Positions 42,705 to 52,291 are shown, counted from the first letter of the stretch. The stretch is 61,450 nucleotides of DNA from Betaproteobacteria bacterium (GCA_016202605.1 JACQOJ010000145.1:1-61450); one strand, 5' to 3'. Numbers and translations: made by a program. Notes: generated from the letters alone by a model not told the origin.

Positions 42705-42732
42705 CGTGTAGTCGATAAAACGAGGGAAACTG

Positions 42733-44061
42733 TCAGTCGCGCCCGATTTCGCGCAGCGCGGCGCCGATGGTTCCCACGAGTTCATCGATCTGCTGCCTGC
42801 TGATGATGAGCGGCGGGGACAGCGCGATGATGTCGCCCGTCGTCCGGACCAGCACGCCCTTCTCGTAGCAGCGCAGGAAGGCCTGGAAGGCGCGGCTCGC
42901 GGGGGCTCCGGGCCTGGGCTCGAGCTCGATGCCCGCGACCAATCCCATGTTGCGGATATCGATGACGTGGGGCATCTCGCGCAGAGAATGCACCGCATCT
43001 TCGAAATAAGACGCCAATTCCCGCGCCCGTCCGAACAATTGCTCCTCCTCGAACACATCCAGGCTCGCCTCGGCTGCCGCCGTGGCCAGGGGGTGTCCAG
43101 AGTAAGTGTAGCCATGGAAGAGCTCGATCACCGCTGACGGTGCGGAATCGACGACGGCATCGTAGATCCCGCGCCGGACGATAACCGCGCCCATGGGCAC
43201 CGCGCCGTTGGTGATCCCCTTGGCGACGGTAATCATGTCGGGCAGGACTCCGACGGCCTCGGCGGCAAAACAGGGCCCGGTACGTCCAAACCCCGTGATG
43301 ACCTCGTCGAAGATGAGCAGCAGCCCGTGCCGGTCGCAAATCGCGCGCAGCCGCTCGAGATAGCCCTTGGGAGGGATCAGCACGCCGGTCGATCCCGCCA
43401 TCGGCTCGACGATGACGGCGGCGATATTGGAAGCGTCGTGCAAGGCGATTATCCGTTGTTCGAGTTCGTCGGCGAGATGCGCGCCCCAGCCGGGTTGACC
43501 GCGGCTGAAGGCGTTCTCCTGCGGATTGTGGGTATGCGCGAGGTGGTCGACGCGGAACAACATGTTCCCGAAGACCTTCCGGTTGGCCGGTATGCCGCCG
43601 ACCGACATGCCCCCGAATCCTGCGCCGTGATAACCGCGCTCGCGGCCGACCAGGACCGTGCGGTGACCCTCGCCGCGCGCCCGGTGATAGGCGAGGGCGA
43701 TCTTGAGCGCGCTGTCCACCGCCTCCGAGCCGGAATTGGCGAAGAAGACGTGGTCAAGATCGCCCGGAGCGAGCTTCGCGACCCGCTCGGCGACCCGAAA
43801 CGCGCCCGGATGCCCCATCTGGAATGCGGGACTGTAATCCATGGTTTCCGCCTGCCTCTTGATCGCTTCAACGATTTTCGGGCGGCAATGTCCGGCGTTG
43901 ACACACCACAGGCCGGCTGTGCCGTCCAGCACCTTGCGTCCATCTTCGGTGAGGTAATGCATGTCCGCGGCGCCCACGAACATGCGCGGGGCCGCCTTGA
44001 ACTGGCGGTTGGCGGTGAAGGGCATCCAGTAAGCGTCGAGATCGTAATCTCCCGGGTTCAT
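42733..44061 (-). CDS. Omega-amino acid--pyruvate aminotransferase (class III, PLP)
   Basis: Transfers the amino group of beta-alanine or similar omega-amino acids to pyruvate. The 442-residue protein closely follows the known Pseudomonas omega-aminotransferase pattern: YWMPFTANRQFKAAPR near the start, GTAGLWCVNAGH, FFANSGSEAVD, Asp252 (FDEVITGFGRTG) and the PLP lysine Lys281 (VAKGITNGAVPMGA). AGGA upstream of the ATG serves as ribosome site. It is divergent from the deacetylase gene (127 bases). The natural substrate cannot be fixed from sequence; beta-alanine is the family default, and polyamine-derived substrates are possible. Confidence 0.87.
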   Translation of the reverse strand: MNPGDYDLDAYWMPFTANRQFKAAPRMFVGAADMHYLTEDGRKVLDGTAGLWCVNAGHCRPKIVEAIKRQAETMDYSPAFQMGHPGAFRVAERVAKLAPGDLDHVFFANSGSEAVDSALKIALAYHRARGEGHRTVLVGRERGYHGAGFGGMSVGGIPANRKVFGNMLFRVDHLAHTHNPQENAFSRGQPGWGAHLADELEQRIIALHDASNIAAVIVEPMAGSTGVLIPPKGYLERLRAICDRHGLLLIFDEVITGFGRTGPCFAAEAVGVLPDMITVAKGITNGAVPMGAVIVRRGIYDAVVDSAPSAVIELFHGYTYSGHPLATAAAEASLDVFEEEQLFGRARELASYFEDAVHSLREMPHVIDIRNMGLVAGIELEPRPGAPASRAFQAFLRCYEKGVLVRTTGDIIALSPPLIISRQQIDELVGTIGAALREIGRD

Positions 44062-44188
44062 GACGAAGTCCTCATTTGAGATGGAGTGCGGAACCGAACG
44101 CTATTTTGCCAGCATGGGGACCTGCAGTCATCCGCGAGGTCGCGGCGTTGGCGTCATTCCAGGCGCTGCGTGCTAACATCGCGGCAGC

Positions 44189-45031
44189 ATGACACGACAC
44201 ATCGTGTGCCTCACGTTCGACTTCGACGCCATGTCGGGCTGGATCGCGCGCGGAATGACCTCACCGACCCCGGTCTCGCGCGGCGAGTTCGGTCCCGACG
44301 TGGCGCTGCCGCGCATCCTGGCCCTCCTCGGAAAATACGGCATCGAGTCGTCCTGGTACGTCCCGGGGCACACCCTCGAAACCTATCCTGACGAGTGCCG
44401 GAGGGTTTTCGACGCCGGCCACGAGATCGGGCATCACGGCTGGACGCATCGCCCGCCGGCGAGCCTGTCCGCCGGGCAGGAAGAAGAAGAACTCGTCCGC
44501 GCCAACGAGCAGATCAGGAAACTCACGGGCCGATACGCGCGTGGCTACCGTTCCCCTTCGTGGGATCTTTCCTCCCACTCGGTCCCGTTGCTCCTCAAGC
44601 ACGGTTTCGTGTACGACAGCACCATGATGGCGGACGATTACACCCCTTACTACGTGCGCCAGGGTGACGTTATCGAGCTCGAGAAGCCGGCTGCCTTCGG
44701 CAATTTGACCGGGCTGCTCGAAATGCCCATAAGCTGGACGCTGGACGACTTCCCGCATTTCGAGTTCATACGCACGCCTACCTGGATCCTGCAGGGATTG
44801 ATGAACGCGAACAACGTCGCCGCCAACTGGGTCGACGATTTTATGTACCTCAAGAGCAATCTGGACTGGGGTGTCGTCACCTACACTTTCCACCCGTTCG
44901 TGATCGGTCGGGGTCACCGCATGATGGCTTTGGAGAAGCTGGTTCGGGCGCTCAAGGACAACGGCGCGGTGTTCGCGAAAGTGGAAGACGCCGCCGCGGA
45001 GTACATGCGGCGCCCGCCTCGAGGCAAATAG
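44189..45031 (+). CDS. PgdA-like polysaccharide deacetylase family protein (NodB fold)
   Basis: A metal-dependent amide hydrolase of the polysaccharide-deacetylase superfamily. The 280-residue protein has LTFDFDAMSGW (Asp11, Asp13) and HEIGHHGWTH, where Asp13, His83 and His87 are the likely metal ligands, then GYRSPSWD, YDSTMMADDYTPYYVR and a C-terminal FHPF. The pattern matches Helicobacter PgdA closely, a cytoplasmic-looking subfamily that also includes cyclic-imide hydrolases, so the substrate need not be a sugar polymer. No signal peptide is seen, which argues against a peptidoglycan role. A possible extended -10 (TGCTAACAT, 44171-44179) lies just upstream. The next gene starts 16 bases later. 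Confidence 0.82.
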   Translation: MTRHIVCLTFDFDAMSGWIARGMTSPTPVSRGEFGPDVALPRILALLGKYGIESSWYVPGHTLETYPDECRRVFDAGHEIGHHGWTHRPPASLSAGQEEEELVRANEQIRKLTGRYARGYRSPSWDLSSHSVPLLLKHGFVYDSTMMADDYTPYYVRQGDVIELEKPAAFGNLTGLLEMPISWTLDDFPHFEFIRTPTWILQGLMNANNVAANWVDDFMYLKSNLDWGVVTYTFHPFVIGRGHRMMALEKLVRALKDNGAVFAKVEDAAAEYMRRPPRGK

Positions 45032-45047
45032 CCGCTGGGGTCGCGCG

Positions 45048-46565
45048 GTGATCGGCCGCCTCGCATTCCTGTGTCTGTTTCCCGTATGCGTCTGGGCCCA
45101 GGATACTTTCGGGATCGGGTCCAAGCGCTTCACCGAATCATATATTCTCGGAGAAATAGTCGCCCAGACCATTAGCGCGGCAGGCGAGGCGCGCGCAGTC
45201 CACTGGCAGGGGATGGGCAATACGGCGATTCTTTTCGCCGCGCTGAAAAGCGGGGCCATCCACGCCTATCCGGAATACACCGGCACCATCGCCTTCGAGC
45301 TTCTCGGGCTGACCGGCGTGCCGGATCTCCAGGCACTCGACGCTGAGCTGGCCCGGCATGGTCTCGCAGCGGGTATCCCATTCGGATTTGACAATACCTA
45401 CGCACTCGCGATCACCACCCGACAAGCGGCCACTCTCGGGGTCACGACAATCTCTGACCTTGTGTCCCATTCCGGGCTCAAGTTCGGCCTGTCGCAGGAA
45501 TTCCTGAACCGCAGGGACGGGTGGCCAGCCCTGCGGAAAGCCTACGGCCTGACCGCGGTTCCGCGCGGACTTGACCACGGTCTCGCCTATGAAGCCCTTG
45601 CCGCGGGGCATATCGACGTGCTGGACGTCTATTCGACGGATGCCAAGATAGGGCGCTACCGGCTCAAGGTGCTCGTGGATGATCGGCGGTTTTTCCCGGC
45701 ATACGATGCCCTGATCCTGTATCGCCGGGAGGTCCCGCAGCGCTTTCCGCGCTCATGGGAGGCGCTCAAGCGCCTCGAAGGCCGCATTTCCGCGGGACAG
45801 ATGATTGCAATGAACGACGCCGCGGAACTTGCGGCGGTCCCGTTTTCAAAAGTGGCTGCCGACTTTCTGGCCGCACCGCAAGGGACTCGCCGGCCGGTGC
45901 CGCCGGACAGTCGGCGATCCTTCGCCGCGGCGCTGTCTGGCGACGATTTCTGGCCGCTCACCGCGCAGCATTTCATGCTGGTGTTCGTCGCGCTTGGGCT
46001 CAGCACGGCGATCGGCGTTCCTCTGGGTATCTGGGCCGAGCGCAGACCGGCCGTGCGATGGTGGATCCTCGGCGCGGTGGGCGTGCTGCAGACCGTCCCG
46101 GCGCTGGCGCTGCTGGCATTCCTGATCGCGACTCTGGACCGCATCGGCACGCTGCCGGCCGTCATTGCGTTGTTCCTGTACGGCCTGCTGCCGATCGTGC
46201 GCAACACGGAAGCGGGGCTTGCTGAGGTCTCTCCGGTGCTCAAGGAGTCCGCGGCCGCGCTCGGTCTGCCAGCCCGGGTGCGGTTGACGCTGATCGAAAT
46301 TCCGCTTGCGGCACGCACCATTCTGGCCGGCGTCAAGACCTCGGCGGTCATCAACGTCGGCACCGCGACCATAGCGGCGTTCATCGGTGCCGGCGGTTAC
46401 GGCGAGCGCATCGTTGCCGGACTCGCCGTTAACGATCACGCGCTGTTGCTTGCCGGCGCCGTACCCGCGGCGTGCATGGCGCTGCTTATCGAGGGAAGTT
46501 TTGCCGCAATCGACCGCTGGGCGATTCCACGGTTTCCTGGGCGAGGGCGGCGCGCCCCGGGTTAG
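45048..46565 (+). CDS. Fused osmoprotectant-type ABC transporter: binding protein plus permease
   Basis: A 505-residue fusion for uptake of glycine betaine/choline-like quaternary amines. A signal peptide (about 1-18, ending VWAQ) is followed by an OpuC/ProX-type binding domain (about 20-275: IGSKRFTESYILGEIVAQ, PEYTGTIAFELL, DVYSTDAKI). A membrane permease (about 300-490) follows, with the EAA-like loop LKESAAALGLPARVRLTLIEIPLA and VINVGTATIAAFIGAGGYG. Fusions of this kind are known in the family. The GTG start at 45048 has only a weak ribosome site. The ATP-binding subunit is missing from the window, so the partner must be elsewhere or lost. Confidence 0.87.
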   Translation: MIGRLAFLCLFPVCVWAQDTFGIGSKRFTESYILGEIVAQTISAAGEARAVHWQGMGNTAILFAALKSGAIHAYPEYTGTIAFELLGLTGVPDLQALDAELARHGLAAGIPFGFDNTYALAITTRQAATLGVTTISDLVSHSGLKFGLSQEFLNRRDGWPALRKAYGLTAVPRGLDHGLAYEALAAGHIDVLDVYSTDAKIGRYRLKVLVDDRRFFPAYDALILYRREVPQRFPRSWEALKRLEGRISAGQMIAMNDAAELAAVPFSKVAADFLAAPQGTRRPVPPDSRRSFAAALSGDDFWPLTAQHFMLVFVALGLSTAIGVPLGIWAERRPAVRWWILGAVGVLQTVPALALLAFLIATLDRIGTLPAVIALFLYGLLPIVRNTEAGLAEVSPVLKESAAALGLPARVRLTLIEIPLAARTILAGVKTSAVINVGTATIAAFIGAGGYGERIVAGLAVNDHALLLAGAVPAACMALLIEGSFAAIDRWAIPRFPGRGRRAPG

Positions 46566-46682
46566 GCCCCGATGCTCCCGCGGCGGCGGTCCGGCCCCTT
46601 CCGGTGACGCTCCATGGCGCAGGGGCGGGACAGGCCGCCGCACGGCGAACCGATTCGTGCCGGCCGCAGGCCGCGGCTCCGG

Positions 46683-46711
46683 GTGAACTATTTTTGCGCT
46701 GTCCTGTCAGT
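46683..46711 (+). promoter_or_regulatory. Sigma-E-type promoter upstream of rpoE
   Basis: GTGAACTA (46683-46690) and GTCAGT (46706-46711) resemble the sigma-E boxes GGAACTT and TCTGA, with 16 bases between the GAACTA and TCAGT cores. An autoregulated rpoE promoter is normal in proteobacteria, so position and pattern agree. Confidence 0.55.
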
Positions 46712-46734
46712 GGATTAACGATCGGTCTTCGCGC

Positions 46735-46763
46735 TCCACCGAAACGGGCGGGCCGGGTATACT
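46735..46763 (+). promoter_or_regulatory. Second (sigma-70) promoter candidate for rpoE
   Basis: TATACT (46758-46763) with a weak TCCACC (46735-46740) 17 bases upstream. It would give basal rpoE expression alongside the sigma-E promoter. The rest of the gap 46566-46682 is GC-rich and shows no gene. Confidence 0.45.
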
Positions 46764-46830
46764 GTACGCTTTGTCCGACCGGCAAAGCCGCTCGACTTGG
46801 ATAACAAAATCAAGGTCAGGGATGGGTTCG

Positions 46831-47430
46831 ATGAGCGATCGCGAGGTCGATCAGCAATTGGTCGAGCGCGCGCAGCGCGGCGACAAGCATGCCTTCGAGT
46901 TGCTGGTGATCAAGTACCAGCGCAAGCTCGGGCGGTTGCTATCGCGCTTCATCCGTGATTCGACCGAGGTCGAGGACGTTACCCAGGAGGCGTTCGTCAA
47001 GGCCTATCGCGCTTTGCCGACATTCCGGGGTGACAGCGCGTTCTATACGTGGCTGTACCGGATTGGCATCAACACCGCGAAGAATTATCTGGTGGCGATG
47101 GGGCGGCGGGCGCCGACGACCACGGAGGTTCAAAGTGACGAGGCGGAGAATTTCGAGGACGGAGACCAGCTGCGTGATCTGAACACCCCGGAAAACCAGC
47201 TGATGAGCCGCCAGGTCGCGGAGACGGTGAACCAAACGCTGGAAGAGTTGCCAGAGGAATTGCGGACGGCGATCACGTTGCGCGAGATCGAAGGTCTCAG
47301 CTACGAGGACATCGCGAACATCATGAATTGCCCGATCGGCACGGTGCGGTCGAGGATTTTCCGGGCACGCGAGGCGATAGCCGAGAAATTGAGGCCGCTG
47401 CTCGGTACGCGCAAGGACAGGAGATGGTGA
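46831..47430 (+). CDS. rpoE: RNA polymerase sigma factor RpoE (sigma-E)
   Basis: An ECF sigma factor that turns on envelope-stress genes. The 199-residue protein has sigma-2 (QRGDKHAFELLVIKYQRKL, DVTQEAFVKAYRAL, FYTWLYRIGINTAKN) and sigma-4 (LREIEGLSYEDIANIMNCPIGTVRSRIFRAREAI). The ATG at 46831 is preferred over 46822, which would add three residues; both are in frame and either is possible. rseA follows after one base. It is expected to be held by RseA and freed by RseP. Confidence 0.95.
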   Translation: MSDREVDQQLVERAQRGDKHAFELLVIKYQRKLGRLLSRFIRDSTEVEDVTQEAFVKAYRALPTFRGDSAFYTWLYRIGINTAKNYLVAMGRRAPTTTEVQSDEAENFEDGDQLRDLNTPENQLMSRQVAETVNQTLEELPEELRTAITLREIEGLSYEDIANIMNCPIGTVRSRIFRAREAIAEKLRPLLGTRKDRRW

Positions 47431-47431
47431 C

Positions 47432-47959
47432 ATGGACAGGATATCGGCGTTGATGGACGGCGAACTCGACGAAGGGCAGGCGCGCCGGGAAATCGGCCGG
47501 CTCCGCGAGGATGCCGAATTGCGCGAGCGCTGGGAAAGTTTTCATCTGATCGGGGATGCGATGCGCGGTGAACGCCTGTTGTCGCCCGCCATGATGCAGC
47601 GTCTGGCCGAACGACTCGCCCACGAACCGATTGTTCTGGCGCCGCGTCGCGGCACGGCGAGGAAGATTGCCGCTTATGCTCTGTCAGCCGCGGCGTCGAT
47701 TTCCGCGGTGGCGCTGGTCGGCTGGGTCGCGCTTGGCACGAACGACGTGGGCACCGCGCGTGAAGTCGTCCGTGCTCCCGCTCCAACACTGGTCGTTCCG
47801 GTGCCGGCGCCCGCGCCGCAGGTTGCGAACGTTCCGAACGACGGGAACATGAACGAGTACATCCTCGCGCATCAAGGCTTCTCGCCAAGCACGGCCCTTC
47901 AGGGCGTGGTGCCGTACATTCGCAGCGTGTCATCCAGACAGCCGGCGCACAACCGCTGA
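47432..47959 (+). CDS. rseA: Anti-sigma-E factor RseA
   Basis: A single-pass membrane protein that holds RpoE inactive until cut by proteases. The 175-residue protein has the cytoplasmic sigma-binding domain (ISALMDGELDEGQARREI, WESFHLIGDAMRG), a membrane segment at about 80-97 (AAASISAVALVGWVAL), and a periplasmic proline/alanine-rich end. AGGAG (47418-47422) precedes the ATG. It is one base downstream of rpoE and 13 upstream of rseB. Confidence 0.9.
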   Translation: MDRISALMDGELDEGQARREIGRLREDAELRERWESFHLIGDAMRGERLLSPAMMQRLAERLAHEPIVLAPRRGTARKIAAYALSAAASISAVALVGWVALGTNDVGTAREVVRAPAPTLVVPVPAPAPQVANVPNDGNMNEYILAHQGFSPSTALQGVVPYIRSVSSRQPAHNR

Positions 47960-47972
47960 TTCCGGCAGCCGT

Positions 47973-48956
47973 ATGAAAGTGATCTGGGCGGCCATTTTTC
48001 TCGGGTTGTCGGCCGCCAACCCCGCGCTGGCGGATGGCGTGGATCCGGAGCAGGGACTGAGCTGGCTGAGGAAGATGATCGACGCATCCAATCAGATCAA
48101 CTACCGCGGGACCTTCGTCTACCAGAACCGCCACACATCCGAGACTTCGCGCATCGTCCATTACGTGAATCCGGCCGGCGGCGTTTTCGAGAAACTCGAA
48201 GCGCTCGACGGCCCTGCGCGCGAGGTGATCAGGACCAACGACCAGGTCACCTGCTATCTGCCCGCGACCAAGACCGTTCTCATTGAACAGCGCAACGCGC
48301 GACTGCTGCCGGCGCTTCTGCCTGAGAGCCTCAGCGGAATCACGGGAAGCTACATCGTAAGTACGGGCGGCCGCGACCGGGTTGCGGGTCATGAATGCCA
48401 GGTCGTCACCCTGGAACCGAAAGACAGCCTGCGTTACGGGCGTCAATTCTGCGTGGAGACCCGATCCGGTTTGCCGTTGAGGGTCCGCACCTACAGCGAA
48501 AAAAAGGATCACGTGGAGTTGTTTGCGTTCACGCAACTGGCGATCGGTGGCGGTTTCAATCGCGACCGGGTCAAGTCGAAATACGCGGCGAAGAGCAGGA
48601 ATTGGCGCGTCGACCGCTCGGCGCTGGATACCAACGAACGGCAGGTCGACACCGGATGGATAGTGAATAATCAGCCTCCGGGTTTCAGGAAGCTGACCGA
48701 GGTGAGGCGTTCGATTGCCGGGCGCGCCGGCGCCGTAGCGCAGATCGTGTTTTCGGATGGTCTGGCGGCCATCTCGGTGTTCATCGAGCCCATGCCGAAA
48801 GAGCGCCCGGTCCAGGCTCTGACTCACAATGGCGCCGTGAATATCTATACGCTCTCGCTTGCCGACCACATGGTGACGGTGCTGGGAGAGGCTCCCGCGG
48901 CTACCGTGATGCAGATCGCGAATTCACTGGAACTCAGGACCGCCGCCGCCAGGTAA
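47973..48956 (+). CDS. rseB: Periplasmic sigma-E regulator RseB/MucB
   Basis: RseB shields RseA from proteolysis in the periplasm and senses lipid/LPS signals. The 327-residue protein has a signal peptide (about 1-21, ending PALA), a large lipid-binding N-domain (about 25-205, SWLRKMIDASNQINYRGTFVYQ) and a C-domain (about 220-325). The ATG at 47973 follows rseA by 13 bases. A two-step stress switch, with RseP encoded at 20303-21670, is implied. Confidence 0.92.
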   Translation: MKVIWAAIFLGLSAANPALADGVDPEQGLSWLRKMIDASNQINYRGTFVYQNRHTSETSRIVHYVNPAGGVFEKLEALDGPAREVIRTNDQVTCYLPATKTVLIEQRNARLLPALLPESLSGITGSYIVSTGGRDRVAGHECQVVTLEPKDSLRYGRQFCVETRSGLPLRVRTYSEKKDHVELFAFTQLAIGGGFNRDRVKSKYAAKSRNWRVDRSALDTNERQVDTGWIVNNQPPGFRKLTEVRRSIAGRAGAVAQIVFSDGLAAISVFIEPMPKERPVQALTHNGAVNIYTLSLADHMVTVLGEAPAATVMQIANSLELRTAAAR

Positions 48957-49010
48957 GGGTGTGGCAAACGCAATTTCCGAAAAAATTCCCGCAGTCAAGA
49001 GGTTAGTTGG

Positions 49011-50387
49011 ATGCTAAGACGATTGGTTTTTGCAGTGTGCTTCGTGCTGTCCGTTTCGGCCGCGGCGCAGCTTCCCGATTTCACGGAACTCGTGGAAAAA
49101 CAAGGGCCGGCCGTAGTCAACATCAGCACGACTCAGTCGGTCAGGAACCCCCTGATTCCGCAGATCCCGAATCTCCAGGAGGATGATCCGTTCTACGAAT
49201 TTTTCCGCCGTTTCATCCCCAGTCCGGGACCGCGCGAGTTCCAGTCGCAGTCGCTCGGCTCGGGCTTCATCATCAGCACGGAGGGCTACATTCTGACCAA
49301 CGCGCACGTGGTGGATGCCGCCGACGAGGTGACCGTCAAGCTGAACGACAAGCGGGAATTCAAGGCGAAGGTGATCGGCGCCGACCGCCGCACTGACGTC
49401 GCGCTGCTCAAGATTGACGCGAGCGGGCTGCAAGCGGTGCGGTTTGGCGATCCCAACCGGCTCAAGGTCGGCGAATGGGTGGTGGCCATCGGCTCGCCGT
49501 TCGGTTTCGAGAATACCGTGACCGCGGGCATCGTCAGCGCCAAGGGGCGTTCGCTGCCACAGGAGAACTTCGTGCCGTTCATTCAGACGGATGTCGCGGT
49601 CAATCCCGGCAACTCGGGAGGGCCGCTGTTCAATCTGAAGGGCGACGTGGTCGGCATCAATTCACAGATTTACAGCCGTACCGGCGGATTCATGGGCCTG
49701 TCGTTTGCCATTCCGATCGATGTCGCCAACGACATTGCGCAACAGTTGCGGTCCACGGGCAAGGTCACGCGCGGGCGCATCGGCGTGGTCATTCAACCGA
49801 TTACCAAGGAGCTCGCGGAGTCGTTCGGTCTGCCGAAACCCGCCGGTGCGCTCGTGAATTCGGTGGAGAAGGGCGGACCCGCGGACAAGGCGGGCATCGA
49901 GTCGGGGGACGTCATTCTGAGGTTCGACGGCAAACCGGTGAATTCCTCGGAGGATTTGCCGCGCATCGTCGGTAATACGCGTCCCGGCGCCCGGGTCGCG
50001 GTCCAGGTCTGGCGCAACAAGGCGTCGCGCGAGGCGCAGGTAGTCGTGGCCGAGCTGCAGGACGACCGTGCGACGCGGCAGTCGCGGCGCGGCGGCAAGC
50101 CCCCCGCGACGAGTCAATACGGGATGGCGCTGGCGGACTTGACCGAGGCGCAGCGCAGGGAGCTGAAGGTCGAGGGCGGCGTGCTGGTGGAAAACTCCCA
50201 GGGCGCCGCGGCCCGGGCCGGGATCCGCCGCGGCGATGTCATTCTTGCGGTTAACAATCAGGACGTGAAATCCGTCGATCAATTCCGCGAGCTCATGAAC
50301 CAGTTCGACAAGGGCCGTATCGTGGCGCTCCTCGTCCGGCGTGGTTCCAACTCGCTGTATATCCCGTTCAGAGTCGATGGCAACTGA
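49011..50387 (+). CDS. mucD: DegP/MucD-family periplasmic serine protease
   Basis: A trypsin-like protease/chaperone that handles misfolded envelope proteins, normally sigma-E controlled. The 458-residue protein has a signal peptide (about 1-19), catalytic triad His99, Asp129 and Ser202 (GNSGGP), and two PDZ domains (about 260-345 and 370-455). AAGAGG (48998-49003) precedes the ATG. Its place directly after rseB matches the algU-mucABD type arrangement. A terminator-like hairpin follows before lepA. Confidence 0.94.
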   Translation: MLRRLVFAVCFVLSVSAAAQLPDFTELVEKQGPAVVNISTTQSVRNPLIPQIPNLQEDDPFYEFFRRFIPSPGPREFQSQSLGSGFIISTEGYILTNAHVVDAADEVTVKLNDKREFKAKVIGADRRTDVALLKIDASGLQAVRFGDPNRLKVGEWVVAIGSPFGFENTVTAGIVSAKGRSLPQENFVPFIQTDVAVNPGNSGGPLFNLKGDVVGINSQIYSRTGGFMGLSFAIPIDVANDIAQQLRSTGKVTRGRIGVVIQPITKELAESFGLPKPAGALVNSVEKGGPADKAGIESGDVILRFDGKPVNSSEDLPRIVGNTRPGARVAVQVWRNKASREAQVVVAELQDDRATRQSRRGGKPPATSQYGMALADLTEAQRRELKVEGGVLVENSQGAAARAGIRRGDVILAVNNQDVKSVDQFRELMNQFDKGRIVALLVRRGSNSLYIPFRVDGN

Positions 50388-50474
50388 CGCCTTGCCGCGG
50401 CTCAAGCGCAAGCGTCGCCAATTTACTGCATTGCCGGCGGAAATCCGATAAAATACAACGTTTTCACCGGCGAC

Positions 50475-50498
50475 AAGGGCGCTGCACAGCGCCCTTTT
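50475..50498 (+). terminator. Terminator-like hairpin directly before lepA
   Basis: AAGGGCGCTG (50475-50484) and CAGCGCCCTT (50487-50496) form a ten-pair stem with a CA tip, followed by T's (to 50498). It would end mucD transcripts. The lepA ATG starts at 50501, two bases later, so the hairpin also covers the normal ribosome-binding zone. A TAAAAT (50449-50454) upstream could be a lepA -10 box, but its -35 is weak. Confidence 0.7.
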
Positions 50499-50500
50499 CT

Positions 50501-52291
50501 ATGCAACGGATCCGCAACTTTTCCATCATCGCCCACATCGATCACGGCAAGTCGACGCTCGCCGATCGTTTCATTCAGTTATGCGGCGGGTTGTCCGATC
50601 GCGAAATGGGAGAGCAGGTCCTGGATTCGATGGACCTGGAGCGGGAGCGTGGAATCACGATCAAGGCGCAGACGGCAGCGCTCGAGTATCGGGCACGCGA
50701 TGGGCGCACGTATTCCCTGAACCTGATCGATACGCCGGGGCATGTGGATTTCTCCTATGAGGTCTCGCGCTCGCTCGCCGCGTGTGAGGGCGCCTTGCTG
50801 GTGGTCGATGCCTCGCAGGGTGTCGAGGCACAAACGGTGGCCAACTGCTACACGGCGATCGAACAGGGTGTTGAAGTGGTTCCGGTGCTCAACAAGATGG
50901 ATCTTCCGCAGGCCGACCCTGAACGCGTGATCGCCGACATCGAGGAAATCATCGGCATCCCGGCGCGGGACGCGCTCAAGGTCAGCGCCAAGACCGGGGA
51001 AGGGGTGTCGGACATCCTCGAGGCGGTCATTCGCCGGATTCCGCCGCCGCGGGGGAATCCGCAGAGCCCCCTGAAAGCGCTGATCATCGACTCCTGGTTC
51101 GACAATTACGTGGGGGTCGTGATGCTGGTGCGCGTGGTCGATGGCGAGCTGCGGCCCAAGGACCGTGTGCTGCTGATGTCGGCGCAGGCGAGCTATCTTT
51201 GCGAGCAGGTGGGAAAGTTCACGCCGAAGTCGAAGTCCCGCGACTGCCTCGGCGCCGGGGAAGTCGGATTTGTCATCGCCGGTATCAAGGAACTCAAGGC
51301 CGCACGCGTCGGGGACACTTTGACACTGGCCGAGCGTCCGGCCGCCGCACCGCTGCCCGGCTTCAAGGAGATCAAACCGCAGGTTTTTGCCGGGCTCTAT
51401 CCGGTGGATTCGAGCGACTACGACGCATTGCGTGACGCGCTCGAAAAGCTCCACCTCAACGATGCCTCGCTCAGGTTCGAACCGGAGTCGTCACAGGCGC
51501 TCGGATTCGGATTCCGCTGCGGCTTCCTCGGGCTGCTGCACATGGACATCGTCCAGGAGCGTCTGGAGCGCGAGTACAACATGGCGCTCATCACGACCGC
51601 GCCGACGGTGGTTTACCAGATTGCGCTGCGCGACGGCTCGGTGGTGGAAATCGAGAATCCATCCCGCCTGCCCGATCCTTCGAAAATCCTTGAAATCCGG
51701 GAGCCGATCATCAAGGCATCGATCCTCGTGCCGCAGGACTACGTGGGCCCGGTGATGACCCTGTGCACGCAGAAGCGCGGCGCCCGGCGCAACATGCAAT
51801 ATCTCGGGAGGCAGGTGATGCTCACGTACGAACTGGCGCTCAATGAAGTGGTGATGGATTTTTTTGACAGACTGAAGTCGGTTTCGCGCGGTTATGCTTC
51901 CCTCGACTACGATTTTCTGGAATATCGGGCCGGGGATCTGGTCAAACTGGACATCCTGATAAACGGCGACCGGGTGGACGCGCTGTCGCTGATCGTGCAT
52001 CGCGACAACGCACAGTACCGGGGACGTGAAATCGCGGCGCGGATGCGCGAATTGATTCCAAGGCAGATGTTCGACGTCGCCGTGCAGGCGGCGATCGGCT
52101 CCCAGATCATCGCGCGCGAAACGGTGAAGGCGCTGCGCAAGAACGTGCTTGCCAAGTGCTACGGAGGCGACATCACGCGCAAGAAAAAGCTGCTGGAAAA
52201 GCAGAAAGCGGGCAAGAAACGCATGAAGCAGGTGGGCAGCGTGGAGATCCCCCAGGAAGCCTTTCTCGCGATCCTTCAGGTTGAAAAATGA
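50501..52291 (+). CDS. lepA: Elongation factor 4 (LepA)
   Basis: A ribosome-associated GTPase that back-translocates stalled ribosomes. The 596-residue protein has the G-domain motifs [12 protein letters not shown] (12-23), DTPGHVDF and NKMDLP, domain II, and the LepA-specific C-terminal domain ([16 protein letters not shown]). The ATG at 50501 gives the conserved [16 protein letters not shown] opening. There is no Shine-Dalgarno between the hairpin and the ATG. Its TGA stop lies in the left arm of the seven-base repeat (52288-52376). lepB follows. Confidence 0.97.
   Translation: MQRIRNFSIIAHIDHGKSTLADRFIQLCGGLSDREMGEQVLDSMDLERERGITIKAQTAALEYRARDGRTYSLNLIDTPGHVDFSYEVSRSLAACEGALLVVDASQGVEAQTVANCYTAIEQGVEVVPVLNKMDLPQADPERVIADIEEIIGIPARDALKVSAKTGEGVSDILEAVIRRIPPPRGNPQSPLKALIIDSWFDNYVGVVMLVRVVDGELRPKDRVLLMSAQASYLCEQVGKFTPKSKSRDCLGAGEVGFVIAGIKELKAARVGDTLTLAERPAAAPLPGFKEIKPQVFAGLYPVDSSDYDALRDALEKLHLNDASLRFEPESSQALGFGFRCGFLGLLHMDIVQERLEREYNMALITTAPTVVYQIALRDGSVVEIENPSRLPDPSKILEIREPIIKASILVPQDYVGPVMTLCTQKRGARRNMQYLGRQVMLTYELALNEVVMDFFDRLKSVSRGYASLDYDFLEYRAGDLVKLDILINGDRVDALSLIVHRDNAQYRGREIAARMRELIPRQMFDVAVQAAIGSQIIARETVKALRKNVLAKCYGGDITRKKKLLEKQKAGKKRMKQVGSVEIPQEAFLAILQVEK

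Noticed and set aside
42602..42718. A 38-codon frame whose ATG overlaps the stop of the large flavoprotein gene (ATGA)
   Set aside because: The four-base overlap is suggestive, but the frame contains the GC-rich hairpin (42684-42704) and has low-complexity Arg/Pro composition. Not supported as a gene.
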